NCBI RefSeq assembly: GCF_023954335.1
Contig: NZ_JAMLIE010000003.1
Span: 377,713 to 441,712, forward strand
DNA length: 64,000 bases
Direction: 5' to 3'
Source of the DNA: Aquamicrobium sp.
GTDB taxonomy: Bacteria; Pseudomonadota; Alphaproteobacteria; Rhizobiales; Rhizobiaceae
A model generated the notes under the pieces. The model made no database searches. It had not been told where the DNA came from and saw only the letters and a program-made list of their open reading frames with translations. Of the stretch, positions 27,518-36,548 are shown piece after piece (position 1 is the stretch's first letter; every line of letters begins with the position of its first letter). The translations under genes were made by a program, and so were the position numbers.

Positions 27518-28135
27518 TCACCCCTTGCCCATCTTGTCGAGCCGCCGCTGCATCGCCGCGATCTGCTCCTTGAGGTCCTGGAGGTCGTCGTCCCGCTCCT
27601 CGGGCGCATCCTCCTCGCTGGCGCCGGCGGCCGGGGCCTCTCCGGCCGGCGGGAAGGGCGTGAACATGCGCATCGCGTTCTGGAACAGCTCGATGTTGCG
27701 CTTGGTCTGCTCCTCGAGCGCCTTCATCGGCGTCGCCATCTTCATCACGTCCATCGGCGACTTGCCGATGCCGCCCATGGCGTTCTTCATCTGCTCGCGG
27801 AAGCGCTCCTGCTCCTTGGCGAAGGCGATCATCGACTGCTCGAGATAGCTCGGCACCACCATCTGCATCTGGTCGCCGTAGAAGGAGATGAGCTGGCGCA
27901 GGAACGGGATGGGCAGCATGTTCTGCCCCTCGCGGTTCTCCAGCTCGAAGATGATCTGGGTCAGGACCGGGTGGGTGATGTCCTCGCCGCTCTTGGCGTC
28001 CTGGACGGTGAAGTCCTCGCCCTTGCGGACCATCTCGGCAAGATCTTCCAAGGTGACGTATGTGCTCGTCCCGGTATTGTAGAGGCGGCGATTGGCATAT
28101 TTCTTGATAATCACCGGATCGTCTTTCGTGGACAT
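27518..28135 (-). CDS. phaR: Polyhydroxyalkanoate synthesis repressor
   Basis: A 205-residue PhaR. The N-terminal PHB/PHA accumulation DNA-binding domain is plain: PVIIKKYANRRLYNTGTSTYVTLEDLAEMVRKGEDF, followed by THPVLTQIIFELENREGQNMLPIPFLRQLISFYGDQMQMVVPSYLE, the accumulation-regulator segment. The C-terminal third is a proline/acidic linker ending in a coiled coil. PhaR senses PHB granules and represses phasin and related genes. It is divergent from phaAB over 226 bases, and a strong AGGAGGTGATGG precedes the ATG. Confidence 0.95.
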   Translation of the reverse strand: MSTKDDPVIIKKYANRRLYNTGTSTYVTLEDLAEMVRKGEDFTVQDAKSGEDITHPVLTQIIFELENREGQNMLPIPFLRQLISFYGDQMQMVVPSYLEQSMIAFAKEQERFREQMKNAMGGIGKSPMDVMKMATPMKALEEQTKRNIELFQNAMRMFTPFPPAGEAPAAGASEEDAPEERDDDLQDLKEQIAAMQRRLDKMGKG

Positions 28136-28361
28136 CCATCACCTCCTGGACTGCGGGCATCAAACGTAAGCAGGTCCTGACCTTGGGCCTCCCCGGACCA
28201 AATGGCAGGATATGCTCAAACCGGCAGGAATTGAAAGCGCTTTGTGCGCCGCCGCACTTATGCTGCAACTGCTATTTTCCGGTTTGACTTGGGCCGGGGA
28301 AACGGCAAGATCGGAGTCACCAGAACGGAACCCGTCAATTCAGGATCGCGAGGGAAAGTCC

Positions 28362-29540
28362 ATGTCCGCTTCCGCCATCGTCGTCGCCAGCGCGACGCGC
28401 ACGCCCGTCGGCTCGTTCAACGGCGCGTTCGCCGACACGCCCGCCCATGTGCTGGGCGCGGTCGCCATCAGGGAGGCGCTGGCCCGCGCCGGCGTCGACG
28501 GCGCCGAGGTGGACGAGGTGGTGATGGGCCAGATCCTCTCCGCCGGCCAGGGCCAGAACCCGGCCCGCCAGGCCGCCCGCGGCGCCGGCATCCCCGACGA
28601 GAAGACCGCCTGGGGCCTGAACCAGCTCTGCGGCTCGGGCCTGCGTGCCGTCGCCATCGGCATGCAGCAGATCCAGACCGGCGACGCAAAGATCATCGTC
28701 GCCGGCGGGCAGGAATCGATGTCGCTCGCCCCCCATGTCGCGCATCTGCGCGGCGGCGTGAAGATGGGCGACTTCAAGATGATCGATTCGATGATCAAGG
28801 ACGGGCTGACCGACGCCTTCTACGGCTACCACATGGGCAACACGGCCGAGAACGTCGCCCGCCAGTGGCAGCTGACCCGCGAGGAGCAGGACGCCTTCGC
28901 CGTCGCCTCGCAGAACAAGGCCGAGGCCGCGCAGAAGGCCGGCCGCTTCAGGGACGAGATCGTCCCCGTCACGCTGAAGACCCGCAAGGGCGACGTCGTG
29001 GTCGAGAACGACGAGTACATCCGCCACGGCGCGACGCTGGAGGGGATGCAGAAGCTGCGCCCCGCCTTCGACAAGGAAGGCACGGTGACGGCCGGCAACG
29101 CCTCCGGCATCAATGACGGCGCGGCCGCCGTGGTGCTGATGAGCGAGGAGGAGGCCGCGCGGCGCGGCATCGAGCCGCTGGCGCGCATCGTCTCCTGGGC
29201 CACCGCCGGCGTCGACCCGCAGATCATGGGCACCGGGCCGATTCCCGCCTCGCGCAAGGCGCTGGAGAAGGCCGGCTGGAAGGTCGACGACCTCGACCTC
29301 GTCGAGGCCAACGAAGCGTTCGCCGCCCAGGCGCTCGCCGTCAACAAGGACATGGGCTGGAACCCGGACATCGTCAACGTCAATGGCGGCGCCATTGCCA
29401 TCGGCCACCCGATCGGCGCCTCCGGCGCGCGCATCTTCAACACGCTGCTGTTCGAGATGAAGCGCCGCGGCGCCAAGCGGGGCCTCGGCACGCTGTGCAT
29501 CGGCGGCGGCATGGGCGTGGCGATGTGCGTGGAAAGATAG
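28362..29540 (+). CDS. phaA: Acetyl-CoA acetyltransferase (beta-ketothiolase)
   Basis: A 392-residue thiolase condensing two acetyl-CoA to acetoacetyl-CoA, first step of PHB synthesis. The acyl-accepting cysteine is in LNQLCGSGLRA (C90); the C-terminal pair is GHPIGASGAR (histidine) and CIGGGMG (cysteine). NEAFAAQ is also present. The start at 28362 matches homologues. It is followed by phaB after a 134-base spacer that contains an inverted repeat, so the two are probably co-transcribed but with a processing or attenuation point between them. Confidence 0.96.
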   Translation: MSASAIVVASATRTPVGSFNGAFADTPAHVLGAVAIREALARAGVDGAEVDEVVMGQILSAGQGQNPARQAARGAGIPDEKTAWGLNQLCGSGLRAVAIGMQQIQTGDAKIIVAGGQESMSLAPHVAHLRGGVKMGDFKMIDSMIKDGLTDAFYGYHMGNTAENVARQWQLTREEQDAFAVASQNKAEAAQKAGRFRDEIVPVTLKTRKGDVVVENDEYIRHGATLEGMQKLRPAFDKEGTVTAGNASGINDGAAAVVLMSEEEAARRGIEPLARIVSWATAGVDPQIMGTGPIPASRKALEKAGWKVDDLDLVEANEAFAAQALAVNKDMGWNPDIVNVNGGAIAIGHPIGASGARIFNTLLFEMKRRGAKRGLGTLCIGGGMGVAMCVER

Positions 29541-29556
29541 TGAGTAGGGAATAGCC

Positions 29557-29640
29557 AATAGGGAGTAGCGAATAGGGGGAAGAAGGGCGCAGGCGCGGCG
29601 GGACTGAAGAATCCGTACTCGCTATTCGCTACTCCCTATT
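29557..29640. repeat. 19-bp inverted repeat between phaA and phaB
   Basis: The arms 29557-29575 and 29622-29640 are perfectly complementary, around a 46-base loop. The left arm is preceded by a near copy of its own core (GAGTAGGGAATAG versus GAGTAGCGAATAG). No T tail follows, so it is less a terminator than a repeat element that would fold into a long hairpin in the phaAB transcript. Confidence 0.85.
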
Positions 29641-29674
29641 CGCTCCTCTCCGACCAACGGGAGGAGGACCCCAC

Positions 29675-30400
<726 letters not shown>

Positions 30401-30423
30401 CGGCGCGAACCCGGCGCAAACAG

Positions 30424-30453
30424 AAACGGCCCCGCGAGGGGCCGTTTCCTTTT
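30424..30453. terminator. Bidirectional terminator between phaB and aqpZ
   Basis: A perfect 10-bp stem AAACGGCCCC / GGGGCCGTTT (30424-30433, 30438-30447) with loop GCGA, followed by CCTTTT on the plus strand and CTGTTT on the minus strand. It sits between two convergent genes and fits both. Confidence 0.8.
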
Positions 30454-30470
30454 GAGATCGCGCGCGGGGC

Positions 30471-31160
30471 TTACTCGTCGTCGAGCAGCGCCTTGTAGAC
30501 GACACCGGCGATCGCCGCGCCGATCAGGGGCGCGACCCAGAACAGCCAGAGCTGCGCCAGCGCCGGGCCTTCCGCGAACAGGGCGACGCCCGTCGAGCGC
30601 GCCGGGTTGACGGAGGTGTTCGTCACCGGGATCGAGATCAGGTGGATCAGCGTCAGCGCGAGGCCGATGGCGATGGGCGCGAAGCCGGCCGGCACCCGGC
30701 CGCTGGTCGCGCCGAGGATGACGATCAGGAAGAAGAAGGTCAGCAGCACCTCGATCACCAGCGCCGAGGTCAGCGAATAGCCGCCGGGCGAGGCCTCGCC
30801 ATAGCCGTTCGAGGCGAAGCCGCCCACCGAGGTGAAGTCCGACTTGCCGGAAACGACGAGGTAGAGCGCGAGCGCGGCGACGACCGCGCCGACGAGCTGG
30901 GCGACGATGTAAGGCACGAGATCCTTGCCGTCGAACTTGCCCGCGGCGAGCAGGCCGACCGTGACGGCCGGATTGAAGTGGCCGCCGGAAATGCCGCCCA
31001 CGGCATAGGCCATGGTCAGCACGGTGAGACCGAAAGCGAGCGCCACGCCGGCGAAGCCGATGCCGAGCTCAGGATAGGCGGCGGCAAGCACCGCCGAGCC
31101 GCAGCCGCCGAAGACGAGCCAGAACGTTCCGAGGAACTCGGCCAGAAGACGCTTTGTCAT
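30471..31160 (-). CDS. aqpZ: Aquaporin Z
   Basis: A 229-residue water channel with six membrane helices and both NPA half-helices: HFNPAVTVG and SVNPARSTG. The selectivity-filter arginine follows the second NPA (NPAR). The N terminus MTKRLLAEFLGTFWLVFGGCGSAVLAA is near-identical in style to E. coli AqpZ. The start at 31160 was chosen because homologues begin there although the frame is open upstream. It is a single gene; its upstream flank is the 723-base non-coding region described separately. Confidence 0.95.
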   Translation of the reverse strand: MTKRLLAEFLGTFWLVFGGCGSAVLAAAYPELGIGFAGVALAFGLTVLTMAYAVGGISGGHFNPAVTVGLLAAGKFDGKDLVPYIVAQLVGAVVAALALYLVVSGKSDFTSVGGFASNGYGEASPGGYSLTSALVIEVLLTFFFLIVILGATSGRVPAGFAPIAIGLALTLIHLISIPVTNTSVNPARSTGVALFAEGPALAQLWLFWVAPLIGAAIAGVVYKALLDDE

Positions 31161-31260
31161 GCTGATTCTCCGTGAAGATAGACGGGCGAAACGAGCATGA
31201 GCATGAGTCGCATCCTTCGGCAACTGGCAGGCGATTAGCCGCCTTCCCACCCTGCAATCG

Positions 31261-31697
31261 GGGCCAAAGGTTAACGGCACGCCGGAAAGCCCTGTGCGAA
31301 TCAGCCGGGAAAGCTTGTGGACTTGTTGTGGAGAAGCTGTGGGAACCACTACATCTTGTGGAGAACGAAACGGGAAACGGTGCCGGTCAGTGATTCGTCG
31401 CCGATTCGTTCCGCCTTTGGTCGGGAAGTTAACGCCGGAGGCCCCCGGCCCAGCGAAACCTTAACCGACGGTAAAGAAAACCATAACGAATTCCTAAGCT
31501 TGCCGCCCGCTTCGCACGACGCCGCGGCCGCCTCCGGAAGGCTTGGGGGGCAAAGGTTAACGACTCGGCGGTCGAGGACGGAACGGGAGGAAACGGCGAT
31601 TCAGCATCTGGTCCGACTCTGCCCCGTAACCGCTACATATAGCGGTGAACAGAGAAGGAACATCGGCGAGTCAGTGATTCGTCGCTGATTCGTTCCA
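31261..31697. repeat. Diverged duplication in a 723-base non-coding region, rich in GANTC
   Basis: Between aqpZ and the helicase gene (31161-31883) I find no gene. It holds two related blocks, 31344-31412 and 31628-31696, which align without gaps over 69 bases at constant offset 284; the last 27 bases differ at only one position and the whole is roughly three quarters identical by my count. A 12-mer CAAAGGTTAACG also occurs in both units (31265, 31551). Each block has a hairpin with the same eight-base spacing whose stem differs by a paired change: CCAC/GTGG in the left and CCGC/GCGG in the right. GANTC sites are frequent (11 in about 540 bases). TTGTGGAGAA occurs twice, 30 bases apart (31326, 31356). 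Confidence 0.8.
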
Positions 31698-31883
31698 GAC
31701 TCGTTCCGAGTGTTAATGCGGTGTCCCGGCGGCACGGAAAAAATCTCCCTGACGCCACCCCTGACACCACCTTTGTCGGGCGCCATCTTCCGCCCGGTTG
31801 CCGCCCATGCTAACCCGCTTGGCGGAAAATGCCTCAGCCGCGCCGCGCGCATCCCACGCGCACCACAGGGTCGCCCCCGCACG

Positions 31884-34800
31884 ATGACCACCCCGACAAG
31901 ACCCGATGCGCCGCCATCCCGGCCCCTTGGCCAGTCGTCTGTCCAGCCGCTCATCCTGTCCGGGCGCGACGTGACGGCGGTGCTCGGCCCCACCAACACC
32001 GGCAAGACCCATCTCGCCATCGAGCGGCTGGTGGCGCATGAGAGCGGCGTCATCGGCCTGCCGCTCAGGCTGCTGGCGCGCGAGGTCTATGCCCGCGTCT
32101 GCGCCCGGGTCGGGGCCGACAAGGTCGCGCTCGTCACCGGCGAGGAGAAGATCCAGCCTGCGGGCGCGCGCTATTTCGTCTGCACGGTCGAGGCGATGCC
32201 GCGCGAGACCGACGCCGCCTTCGTCGCCATCGACGAGGTGCAGCTCGCCGCCGATCTCGAGCGCGGCCACATCTTCACCGACCGCATCCTCAACCTGCGC
32301 GGCCGGCAGGAGACGCTGCTGCTCGGCGCGGCGACCATGCGCGGCATCCTGGAAAAGCTGCTGCGCGGCGTTTCCGTCGTCACCCGGCCGCGCATGTCGC
32401 ATCTGGCCTATGCCGGCTCGAAGAAGCTGACGCGGCTGCCGCGCCGCTCGGCCGTCGTCGCCTTCTCGGCCGACGAGGTCTACGGCATCGCCGAGCTGAT
32501 CCGCCGCCAGCGCGGCGGCGCGGCCGTGGTGCTGGGCGGCCTTTCGCCCCGCACCCGCAACGCCCAGGTCGAGCTCTACCAGTCGGGCGACGTCGACTAC
32601 CTCGTCGCCACCGACGCCATCGGCATGGGCCTGAACCTCGACGTCGACCATGTCGCCTTCGCCCAGAACCGCAAGTTCGACGGCTTCCAGTATCGCGAGC
32701 TGACCGCGGCCGAGCTCGGCCAGATCGCAGGCCGCGCCGGCCGCCACATGCGCGACGGCACCTTCGGCGTCACCGGCCAGGTCGACCCGTTCCCCGACGA
32801 GCTGGTCGAGAGGATCGAGAGCCACGATTTCGAGCCGGTCAAGGTGCTGCAATGGCGCACGGCCGCCTTCGACTTCTCCAGCCTCGACGCGCTGCGCCGC
32901 TCCATCGACCGCGTCCCGGCCGTCGAGGGGCTGACGCGCGCCCTGCCGGCGGTGGACGCGCGCGCGCTCGACTATCTCGCCCGCGACGACGAGATCGTGC
33001 GGCTGGCCGACCGGCCGCGCCGGGTCGAGCTCCTGTGGGAAGCCTGCGCCCTGCCCGACTATCGCCGCATCGCCCCGGCCCAGCACGGCGACATCATCGG
33101 CTCGATCTATCTCGACCTCGCCCGTAAGGGCCATGTCGATGAGGACTACATGGCCGAGCAGGTGCGCCGCGCCGACACGACCGAGGGCGACATCGACACG
33201 CTGTCGGCGCGGATCGCCCAGATCCGCACCTGGACTTTCGTGTCGCACCGGCCCGGATGGCTGGCCGATCCGGCACACTGGCAGGAAAAAACGCGCGAGA
33301 TAGAGGACAGACTGTCGGATGCCCTGCACGAGCGATTGACGAAACGCTTCGTAGACCGCAGGACTTCCGTGCTCATGAGGCGCCTGAGAGAGAACGCGAT
33401 GCTTGAGGCAGAAATAGATCCGGCCGGCGACGTCACCGTCGAGGGCCACCATGTCGGCTCCCTCCAGGGCTTCCGCTTCACCGCCGACCAGTCGGCCGGC
33501 GGCGAGGACGCCAAGGCGGTCAAGGCGGCGGCGCAGAAGGCGCTGGCCGCCGAGTTCGAGGCGCGCGCCGAGCGCTTCGCCAATTCCGCCAACGGCGATT
33601 TCGCGCTGGCCTCCGACGGCCTCCTGCGCTGGATCGGCGCGCCGGTGGCAACGCTGACGGCGAGCGAAGACCCGCTTTCCCCGCGCGTCATCCTGCTCGC
33701 CGACGAGCAGCTCACCGGCCCGGCCCGCGACAAGGTCGCCGCGCGCGCCGAACGCTTCGTGCGCTACCAGATCGAGACGCTGCTGAAGCCGCTCGTCGAC
33801 CTGAAGGCCGCCGACCAGCTTTCCGGCCTCGCCCGCGGCATCGCCTTCCAGCTCGTCGAGAATTTCGGCCTCATCAACCGCCGCGACGTTGCCGACGACG
33901 TCAAGGCGCTCGACCAGGAGGCGCGGGCGGCGCTGCGCCGGCTCGGCGTTCGCTTCGGCGCGTTCCACGTCTTCACGCCGGCGCTGCTGAAGCCCGGCCC
34001 GGCCGGGCTGGTGACGCTCCTGTGGTCGCTCGCCCATGACGGCAAGGACAAGCCCGGCTTCGGCGACGTGGTCAACGCCCTCGCCTCGGGCCGCACCTCG
34101 CTGGTGGTCGATCCCGGCTTCGAGCCGGCCTTCTACCGGCTCGCCGGCTATCGCATGCTCGGCCGCCGGGCCGTGCGCGTCGACATCCTCGAGCGCCTCG
34201 CCGACCTGATCCGCCCGGCGCTGTCGTGGCGGGCCGGCACCGGCGCGCGCCCGGACGGCGCTTATGACGGCGCGGCCTTCCTCGTCACCCCGGCGATGAT
34301 GTCGATCCTCGGCGCCACCGCCGAGGACATGGAGGAAATCCTGAAGAGCCTCGGCTACCGCGCGGAGGCCAAGCCCGCGGCCGAGGTCCAGACCCGCCTC
34401 GGCGCCCTCGACGCGGCCGAAGCCGCACGGGTGGAAGCCGCCGCGGCCGCGAAGGCGGCCGCCGCGGAAGCCCCGCCCGCCGCCGGAGAGAGCGCGGCCG
34501 AGAGCGAAGCCCCCGCCCGCGACGGGGACGAGACCGTCGGGCAGGACACTGCCGTGGAAGCGGCGGAAGCTGCGCCCGCAGGCGAAGAGGCCGTGCAGGC
34601 GGCCGATGAGACGCCCGAACCCGCTGCATCCGACGTATCGGCCCCGGATGAGGCAGCGCCGGCTGCTGTGGAGACGGCGGAAGCGACCGCCGCCGACGCC
34701 ACAGGCGAAGAAGAAGCGGCGCAGGCTGCCGGCGAGGCAACCGGCCCCGCTGCGGCCGACGCTCCGGCTCCGGACGAAGCCGCGCCCGCTGCCGCTGAGG

Positions 34801-35324
34801 GAGCGGAAGCCGCCCCGACGCAGGCAGAAGCCGCATCCGGCGTCCCCGCGGGAACCGACGCCGCCGCCGAGACGCCGGCCGAGGAGGCGAAACCCGTCCT
34901 CCTGTGGCGGCCGGGCCGCAGCGAGGGCCGGCCGCGCCATGGGCAGGGCCGCAGGCCGCAGCATGGCGGCGGCAGGCAGGAAGGCCGCGAGGCCGGCGCG
35001 GGCGACGGGCAGGGCCGCAAGCGCTTCGAGCGCCGCTTTGCCGGCAAGGGCGAAGGCAGGGGAGAGGGCAAAGCCGAGGGCAGGGAAAGTCGCGCGGAGC
35101 GCGACGGCCAGCAGCGCAAGGGATCGCACAACGGCCCGAACAAGGGACCGCACCGGGGCAAGCCCCCGCATCGCGGCCCCGGCCATGGTGGTCCCGACGG
35201 GCAGGGCCGGAACGAGCGGCAGGGTGAGCCGCGCCGCCCGCGCGAGGATCGGCCGGCGCGGATCGACCCGGATTCGCCCTTCGCCAAGCTGGCCGCGCTG
35301 CGCGAGAAGCTGAAGGGCAAATAG
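31884..35324 (+). CDS. SUV3/MgpS-type RNA helicase with low-complexity tail
   Basis: A 1146-residue superfamily 2 helicase. Walker A is GPTNTGKT (35-42), Walker B is IDEVQ (about 116-120), ATDAIGMGLN and QIAGRAGRH are motifs V and VI, and GATMRG is motif III. These are the SUV3-like form. Residues to about 830 are folded. Residues about 830-1005 are an Ala/Glu/Pro linker with internal near-repeats (APDEAAPAA appears twice) and about 1008-1146 are Arg/Gly/Lys-rich, probably RNA-binding. The start ATG at 31884 follows a CCCGCACG leader without a clear Shine-Dalgarno; the frame is open to 31710 but that includes repeat sequence. The S4 gene follows after 24 bases. Confidence 0.88.
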   Translation: MTTPTRPDAPPSRPLGQSSVQPLILSGRDVTAVLGPTNTGKTHLAIERLVAHESGVIGLPLRLLAREVYARVCARVGADKVALVTGEEKIQPAGARYFVCTVEAMPRETDAAFVAIDEVQLAADLERGHIFTDRILNLRGRQETLLLGAATMRGILEKLLRGVSVVTRPRMSHLAYAGSKKLTRLPRRSAVVAFSADEVYGIAELIRRQRGGAAVVLGGLSPRTRNAQVELYQSGDVDYLVATDAIGMGLNLDVDHVAFAQNRKFDGFQYRELTAAELGQIAGRAGRHMRDGTFGVTGQVDPFPDELVERIESHDFEPVKVLQWRTAAFDFSSLDALRRSIDRVPAVEGLTRALPAVDARALDYLARDDEIVRLADRPRRVELLWEACALPDYRRIAPAQHGDIIGSIYLDLARKGHVDEDYMAEQVRRADTTEGDIDTLSARIAQIRTWTFVSHRPGWLADPAHWQEKTREIEDRLSDALHERLTKRFVDRRTSVLMRRLRENAMLEAEIDPAGDVTVEGHHVGSLQGFRFTADQSAGGEDAKAVKAAAQKALAAEFEARAERFANSANGDFALASDGLLRWIGAPVATLTASEDPLSPRVILLADEQLTGPARDKVAARAERFVRYQIETLLKPLVDLKAADQLSGLARGIAFQLVENFGLINRRDVADDVKALDQEARAALRRLGVRFGAFHVFTPALLKPGPAGLVTLLWSLAHDGKDKPGFGDVVNALASGRTSLVVDPGFEPAFYRLAGYRMLGRRAVRVDILERLADLIRPALSWRAGTGARPDGAYDGAAFLVTPAMMSILGATAEDMEEILKSLGYRAEAKPAAEVQTRLGALDAAEAARVEAAAAAKAAAAEAPPAAGESAAESEAPARDGDETVGQDTAVEAAEAAPAGEEAVQAADETPEPAASDVSAPDEAAPAAVETAEATAADATGEEEAAQAAGEATGPAAADAPAPDEAAPAAAEGAEAAPTQAEAASGVPAGTDAAAETPAEEAKPVLLWRPGRSEGRPRHGQGRRPQHGGGRQEGREAGAGDGQGRKRFERRFAGKGEGRGEGKAEGRESRAERDGQQRKGSHNGPNKGPHRGKPPHRGPGHGGPDGQGRNERQGEPRRPREDRPARIDPDSPFAKLAALREKLKGK

Positions 35325-35348
35325 GCGAAGGCCCGAATTGGGAGACCC

Positions 35349-35663
35349 ATGACCGGCGAGGAACGCCAGCGCATCGACAAATGGCTCGTCTACGCGCGGG
35401 TCGTGAAGTCGCGTTCGCTGGCCGCCGCGCTGGTCGGGGCCGGCCATGTCCGCGTCAACCGCGACAAGATCGCCGATCCCGCGCGCACGGTGAAGCCCGG
35501 CGACGTGCTGACCATCGCGCTCGACCGCAGGGTGCTCGTCTGGCGGGTCCTGGCGCTGGCCGGGCGGCGCGGCCCCGCCGAGGAGGCGCGCACGCTCTAC
35601 GAGGATCTCGGCGCACCGGGCGAGGCCCCCGACGCCGGTGCGGGCGACCGCGACCCGTCGTGA
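35349..35663 (+). CDS. S4-domain RNA-binding protein (Hsp15/HslR-like)
   Basis: A 104-residue protein with an S4 domain in its first 60 residues: QRIDKWLVYARVVKSRSLAAALVGAGHVRVNRDKIADPARTVKPGDVLTIAL. This is the layout of Hsp15 (HslR), which recycles stalled 50S subunits carrying peptidyl-tRNA. The C-terminal tail is disordered and acidic. It directly follows the RNA helicase gene, so both may serve RNA or ribosome maintenance together, and this order is common in Rhizobiales. Confidence 0.9.
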   Translation: MTGEERQRIDKWLVYARVVKSRSLAAALVGAGHVRVNRDKIADPARTVKPGDVLTIALDRRVLVWRVLALAGRRGPAEEARTLYEDLGAPGEAPDAGAGDRDPS

Positions 35664-35823
35664 ACCCGGCCTGTCCCATATGGGTGGCCTGCATGGCTGC
35701 CCTGCATGGATGGCTTGCGCGGATTCGTCACCCTTGCACGCGGCCGGCAAAGGCGTTACCTGACCGCGCGAAATGAAATGCCGGGCAAGCGTATTTCTGG
35801 CCGGGCCGGAAGGAAGCCGCGCG

Positions 35824-36162
35824 ATGACCTATGTCGTCACCGACAACTGCATCAAGTGCAAGTACATGGACTGCGTCGAGGTCTGTCCGGTGGACTGCTT
35901 CTACGAAGGCGAGAACATGCTCGTCATCCACCCCGACGAGTGCATCGACTGCGGCGTGTGCGAGCCCGAATGTCCGGCCGACGCCATCAAGCCCGACACC
36001 GACCCCGGGCTGGAGCGCTGGCTTGAGATCAACGCCGAATACGCCTCGCGCTGGCCCAACATAACCCAGAAGAAGGAGCCGCCCGACGACCGGGAGGAAT
36101 GGGACGGCGTCGCCGGCAAGTTCGAGAACCACTTCTCGCCCGAGCCGGGCGAGGGAAACTGA
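35824..36162 (+). CDS. fdxA: 7Fe ferredoxin (FdxA type)
   Basis: A 112-residue ferredoxin with [3Fe-4S] and [4Fe-4S] clusters. The N-terminal TYVVTDNCIKCKYMDCVEVCPVDCFYEG and the second set ECIDCGVCEPECPADAI supply the cluster cysteines; the C-terminal extension with WPNIT is typical of the Azotobacter-type FdI family. It probably passes electrons to unknown cytoplasmic enzymes. The start at 35824 matches homologues. It precedes carD, a syntenic order often seen in alphaproteobacteria. Confidence 0.95.
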   Translation: MTYVVTDNCIKCKYMDCVEVCPVDCFYEGENMLVIHPDECIDCGVCEPECPADAIKPDTDPGLERWLEINAEYASRWPNITQKKEPPDDREEWDGVAGKFENHFSPEPGEGN

Positions 36163-36548
36163 AACTTTCGCGGCGCGCGCGCCGCGCCCGACGCCGGCCG
36201 AGCCGGCCCGCCGACGCCCTCTCCGGCGGGGCGGCTGTTCGCTGCTGCGGCAAATTGTTGATTCTTTCTACTTTTTGTGGTAGGAAGAAACCACATGCCG
36301 ATGGCAGGCGTTCGACCAGTTGCACAAGCGTCCTAATCATTGAAAGGCTGACACGTATTCAGGGCCGGTAAAACCGGGCCGGTTCGGCGCGCGTGCGCCT
36401 TTTCCGGTTTCGGCGTTCATCGGAAGATACGGGTCGGCTTCACGGACATGTGCACACGGGTCTCCTCTGCCACGGCTGGCCGGGTCTCCGGCCGCTGATG
36501 TAACCCCGCGCCGCCACGGCGCGCGGCACAAAAAGGAGTACAGGGCGT
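36163..36548 (+). other. 386-base leader and promoter region of carD
   Basis: No gene is visible. The left half is AT-richer (about 36245-36300), which is where a promoter is most likely, with TTGTTG and TTGATT as possible -35 boxes but no convincing -10. The right half has small GC-rich inverted repeats (for instance around GGCCGG/CCGGCC near 36480-36500). The long untranslated leader would allow post-transcriptional control of carD. Confidence 0.4.

Noticed and set aside
31161..31883. Possible chromosomal replication origin
   Set aside because: GANTC, TTAAC and TGTGGA words are present, but the DnaA-like words are imperfect, there is no full CtrA box, and the neighbours (aqpZ, helicase) are not the hemE/parAB/gidA group found at known origins of this order. 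Kept only as a low-interest remark.
36245..36300. A definite carD promoter
   Set aside because: TTGTTG and TTGATT are possible -35 boxes but no acceptable -10 lies at the right distance, so only a general promoter region is noted.
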